64,000 nucleotides of DNA from Pelomonas sp051857475. Lineage in GTDB: Bacteria > Pseudomonadota > Gammaproteobacteria > Burkholderiales > Burkholderiaceae_C. Location: assembly GCF_051857475.1 (NCBI RefSeq), contig NZ_JBPZGZ010000006.1, positions 186,001 to 250,000 on the forward strand, given 5' to 3'. Below are positions 62,145 to 64,000 of the stretch, in pieces (the first letter of the stretch is position 1; the number at the start of each line of letters is the position of its first letter). Below the pieces are notes generated by a model. The model was not told the DNA's origin. It worked only from the letters and a program-made list of their open reading frames with translations, and did no database searches. A program made the translations under genes and the position numbers.

Positions 62145-62487
62145 GCGGCTTTCTGGAACGGCGCTGCAGCCGACTGCCAAGCCCGACAGCCGGCTGGTGC
62201 TGGCTGTTCAATCACTCCCCCTTTGAGCCCGCCGAGGAGCGCACGATCTTGAGGCCGCGAGCGAAGCTCGCTTCAAGAACTGACTCCGCGCAACTGTTTG
62301 ACCAGAGCGTAGCGGCGGGAGTTTTGCGCGGGGCCTCAAGATTGGCGCACCGCAGGGCACCCCGCTGCGAAGCTGAGGGGCGGGCGGTTCGGGGGCGACT
62401 CTTTGCCTACTTTCTGGTCGCTCAGAAAGTAGGTCGCCCGCCGGGGCGAACTCCCGGCGCGATGCAACGGGTCACGCAGGTGCGGGC
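62145..62487. other. 343-bp gene-free gap with inverted repeats
   Basis: No credible gene is seen. The gap holds an 11-bp perfect inverted repeat (ATCTTGAGGCC at 62246-62256, GGCCTCAAGAT at 62332-62342), a hairpin GCGAGC-GAA-GCTCGC at 62257-62271, and a hairpin CTACTTTCT...AGAAAGTAG at 62407-62432 inside a sequence style (CTTTGCCTACTTTCTGG) that is common as a dispersed repeat in Burkholderiales and Xanthomonads. It splits the ligase from the helicase, which are often adjacent. Confidence 0.6.
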
Positions 62488-64000
62488 ATGAGCAACCCGA
62501 CCACCGACTGGCTCACCACCAAAGGCTGGAAGGCCTTCCCTTTCCAGAAAACCGTCTGGAAGGAGATGAAGCAGGGCCACTCCGGCCTGCTCCACGCCAC
62601 CACCGGCTCCGGCAAGACCCTGGCCGTCTGGCTCGGCGCGCTGCAGGCTTTCGCCGGCGAGCGCGAGACGCCGCTGACCGTACTGTGGGTGACGCCGATG
62701 CGGGCCCTCAGTCACGACACCCTGCTCGCCCTGCAGGACGCGGCCTCCACACTGGCTCCAAACTGGACGCTGGCCGCGCGCACCGGCGACACGTCGACCA
62801 GCGAGCGCGCCTCGCAGCAGCGCCGCTGGCCCACCGCTCTGGTGACGACGCCCGAGTCGCTGAGCCTGATGCTGTCGCGCGCCGATGCGCCGGAGGTGCT
62901 GAAGCGCGTGCGCCTCGTCGTTGTCGACGAATGGCATGAGCTGCTCGGCAGCAAGCGCGGCGTGCAACTGCAACTCGCGCTCGCCAGGCTCAGGCGCTGG
63001 AACCCGGCGCTGATGACCTGGGGGCTGTCGGCGACGCTGGCCAATCTCGACGAGGCGCGCGATGTGCTGGCGCCGGATGCAGTGCTGGTGCGCGGCGCCC
63101 AGGACAAGAAGATAGTCATCGACACGCTGCTGCCCAAGCGCATCGAGCGCTTCGCCTGGGGTGGTCACATGGGCCTGACCATGCTGCCGGGCGTGGTCGA
63201 GCTGATCGAAGCGGCGGCCAGCAGCCTGGTGTTCACCAACACGCGCTCGCAGAGCGAACGCTGGTTCCAGGCGCTGCTGGATGCGCGGCCGGACTGGGCC
63301 GGCGCCATCGCCCTGCACCACGGCTCCATCGACGCCGAGCTGCGCCGCTGGGTGGAGGCGGCGATGAAGGCGGGCCAGCTCAAGGCCGTGGTCTGCACGG
63401 CGAGCCTGGACCTCGGTGTGGACTTCCTGCCGGTCGACCAGGTGCTGCAGATCGGCTCGGCCAAGGGCGTGGCCCGGCTGCTGCAACGCGCCGGCCGCAG
63501 CGGCCACGCGCCGGGGCGGCGCTCCAAGGTCACCCTGGTGCCGACGCACAGCCTGGAAATCGTCGAGGCCTCGGCCCTGCGCGCGGCCGTGCAGGCCGGC
63601 CGCATCGAGCCGCGGCACGCACCGGCCGCGCCCTTGGACGTGCTGGTGCAGCACCTGGTGACCATCGCGCTGGGCGGTGGTTTCCGCCCTGAAGACTTGT
63701 TGCCGGAGATCCGCTCCGCGCCGTCTTACCGTGGCCTCAGCGACGAAGCTTGGCAATGGGCCCTGGCCTTTGTGCGCCATGGCGGCGAGAGCCTGCGTGC
63801 CTATCCCGACTTCCAACGCGTCGTGCCCGACGAGGAAGGCATCTGGCGTGTGCCGGACGCGCGGCTGGCGCGGCGGCATCGCAGCAATATCGGCACCATC
63901 GTGTCGGACGCGATGATGAGCGTGCAGTTCCTCGGCGGCGGGCGCATCGCAAGCGTGGAGGAGAACTTCATCGCGCGGCTCAAGCCGGGCGACGCCTTCC
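62488..64000 (+). CDS. ligase-associated Lhr-type DEXH helicase (3' truncated)
   Basis: The gene opens at the ATG at 62488 and runs past the right edge, so 504 codons of a usual 800 or more are visible. Superfamily 2 helicase motifs are intact: Walker A ATTGSGKT (GSGKT at 40-44), WVTPMRALSHD, DEWH at 147-150, TWGLSATL, then VFTNTRSQSERW, LHHGSID and LLQRAGRSGHAPG. It is a 3'-5' DNA translocase of the Lhr-Core type expected to work with the upstream exonuclease and ligase. A 343-bp repeat-bearing gap precedes it. Confidence 0.92.
   Translation, partial: MSNPTTDWLTTKGWKAFPFQKTVWKEMKQGHSGLLHATTGSGKTLAVWLGALQAFAGERETPLTVLWVTPMRALSHDTLLALQDAASTLAPNWTLAARTGDTSTSERASQQRRWPTALVTTPESLSLMLSRADAPEVLKRVRLVVVDEWHELLGSKRGVQLQLALARLRRWNPALMTWGLSATLANLDEARDVLAPDAVLVRGAQDKKIVIDTLLPKRIERFAWGGHMGLTMLPGVVELIEAAASSLVFTNTRSQSERWFQALLDARPDWAGAIALHHGSIDAELRRWVEAAMKAGQLKAVVCTASLDLGVDFLPVDQVLQIGSAKGVARLLQRAGRSGHAPGRRSKVTLVPTHSLEIVEASALRAAVQAGRIEPRHAPAAPLDVLVQHLVTIALGGGFRPEDLLPEIRSAPSYRGLSDEAWQWALAFVRHGGESLRAYPDFQRVVPDEEGIWRVPDARLARRHRSNIGTIVSDAMMSVQFLGGGRIASVEENFIARLKPGDAF

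Overview
The window is high-GC DNA with dense, tightly overlapping genes. It looks like a Burkholderiales (Betaproteobacteria) chromosome. This rests on gene content, codon use and the style of intergenic repeats; no rRNA or marker gene fixes the genus.

Positions 1 to about 30.5 kb hold most of a type VI secretion system (T6SS): sheath tssB (5' end cut off) and tssC, hcp plus two more Hcp-like genes, a zinc-ribbon gene, tagJ, baseplate tssE/F/G, ATPase tssH (clpV), a vgrG with a long Ala-rich tail, a DUF4123 adaptor with two unrecognised partners, FHA gene tagH and phosphatase pppA. A reverse-strand pair (OmpA-like lipid-layer protein, DUF4280 PAAR-like tip) follows, then tssK, tssL with a fused OmpA domain, tssM, tagF, and a gene that looks like TssB fused to TssC. 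TssA, TssJ and the kinase PpkA are not in the window.

30.6-44.3 kb is an accessory island that looks like the cargo of this T6SS. It has one forward gene with an HENTH zincin motif. A six-gene reverse operon follows: a repeat protein, two paralogous HExxH metallopeptidase-like proteins, a nucleotidyltransferase-fold-like protein and two CpXC zinc proteins between them. A divergent gene with a hydrophobic hairpin closes it. Four large proteins share a short N-terminal motif, K[TS]x[LV]xEVL[EQ][AS][IL]. No function is proven for any of them.

44.5-59.4 kb is a reverse-strand two-partner secretion operon: TpsB transporter, a 3898-residue repeat-rich TpsA, and a Tat-exported caspase-like peptidase with Sel1-like repeats. 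59.5-64 kb is a housekeeping DNA-repair set: metallo-beta-lactamase exonuclease, ATP-dependent ligase and Lhr-type helicase (cut by the window end).

The thread tying these together is a promoter-like motif, GGAAC[CT]-N15/16-TCAC[TA]CA. It stands before tssH, ompA/DUF4280, tssK, the forward zincin gene, the reverse effector operon and the hairpin gene, with a weaker copy before tpsB. It closely resembles the HrpL 'hrp box' (GGAACC-N15/16-CCACNNA). I infer that an HrpL-like ECF sigma factor encoded elsewhere co-expresses the secretion machine with its putative effectors.
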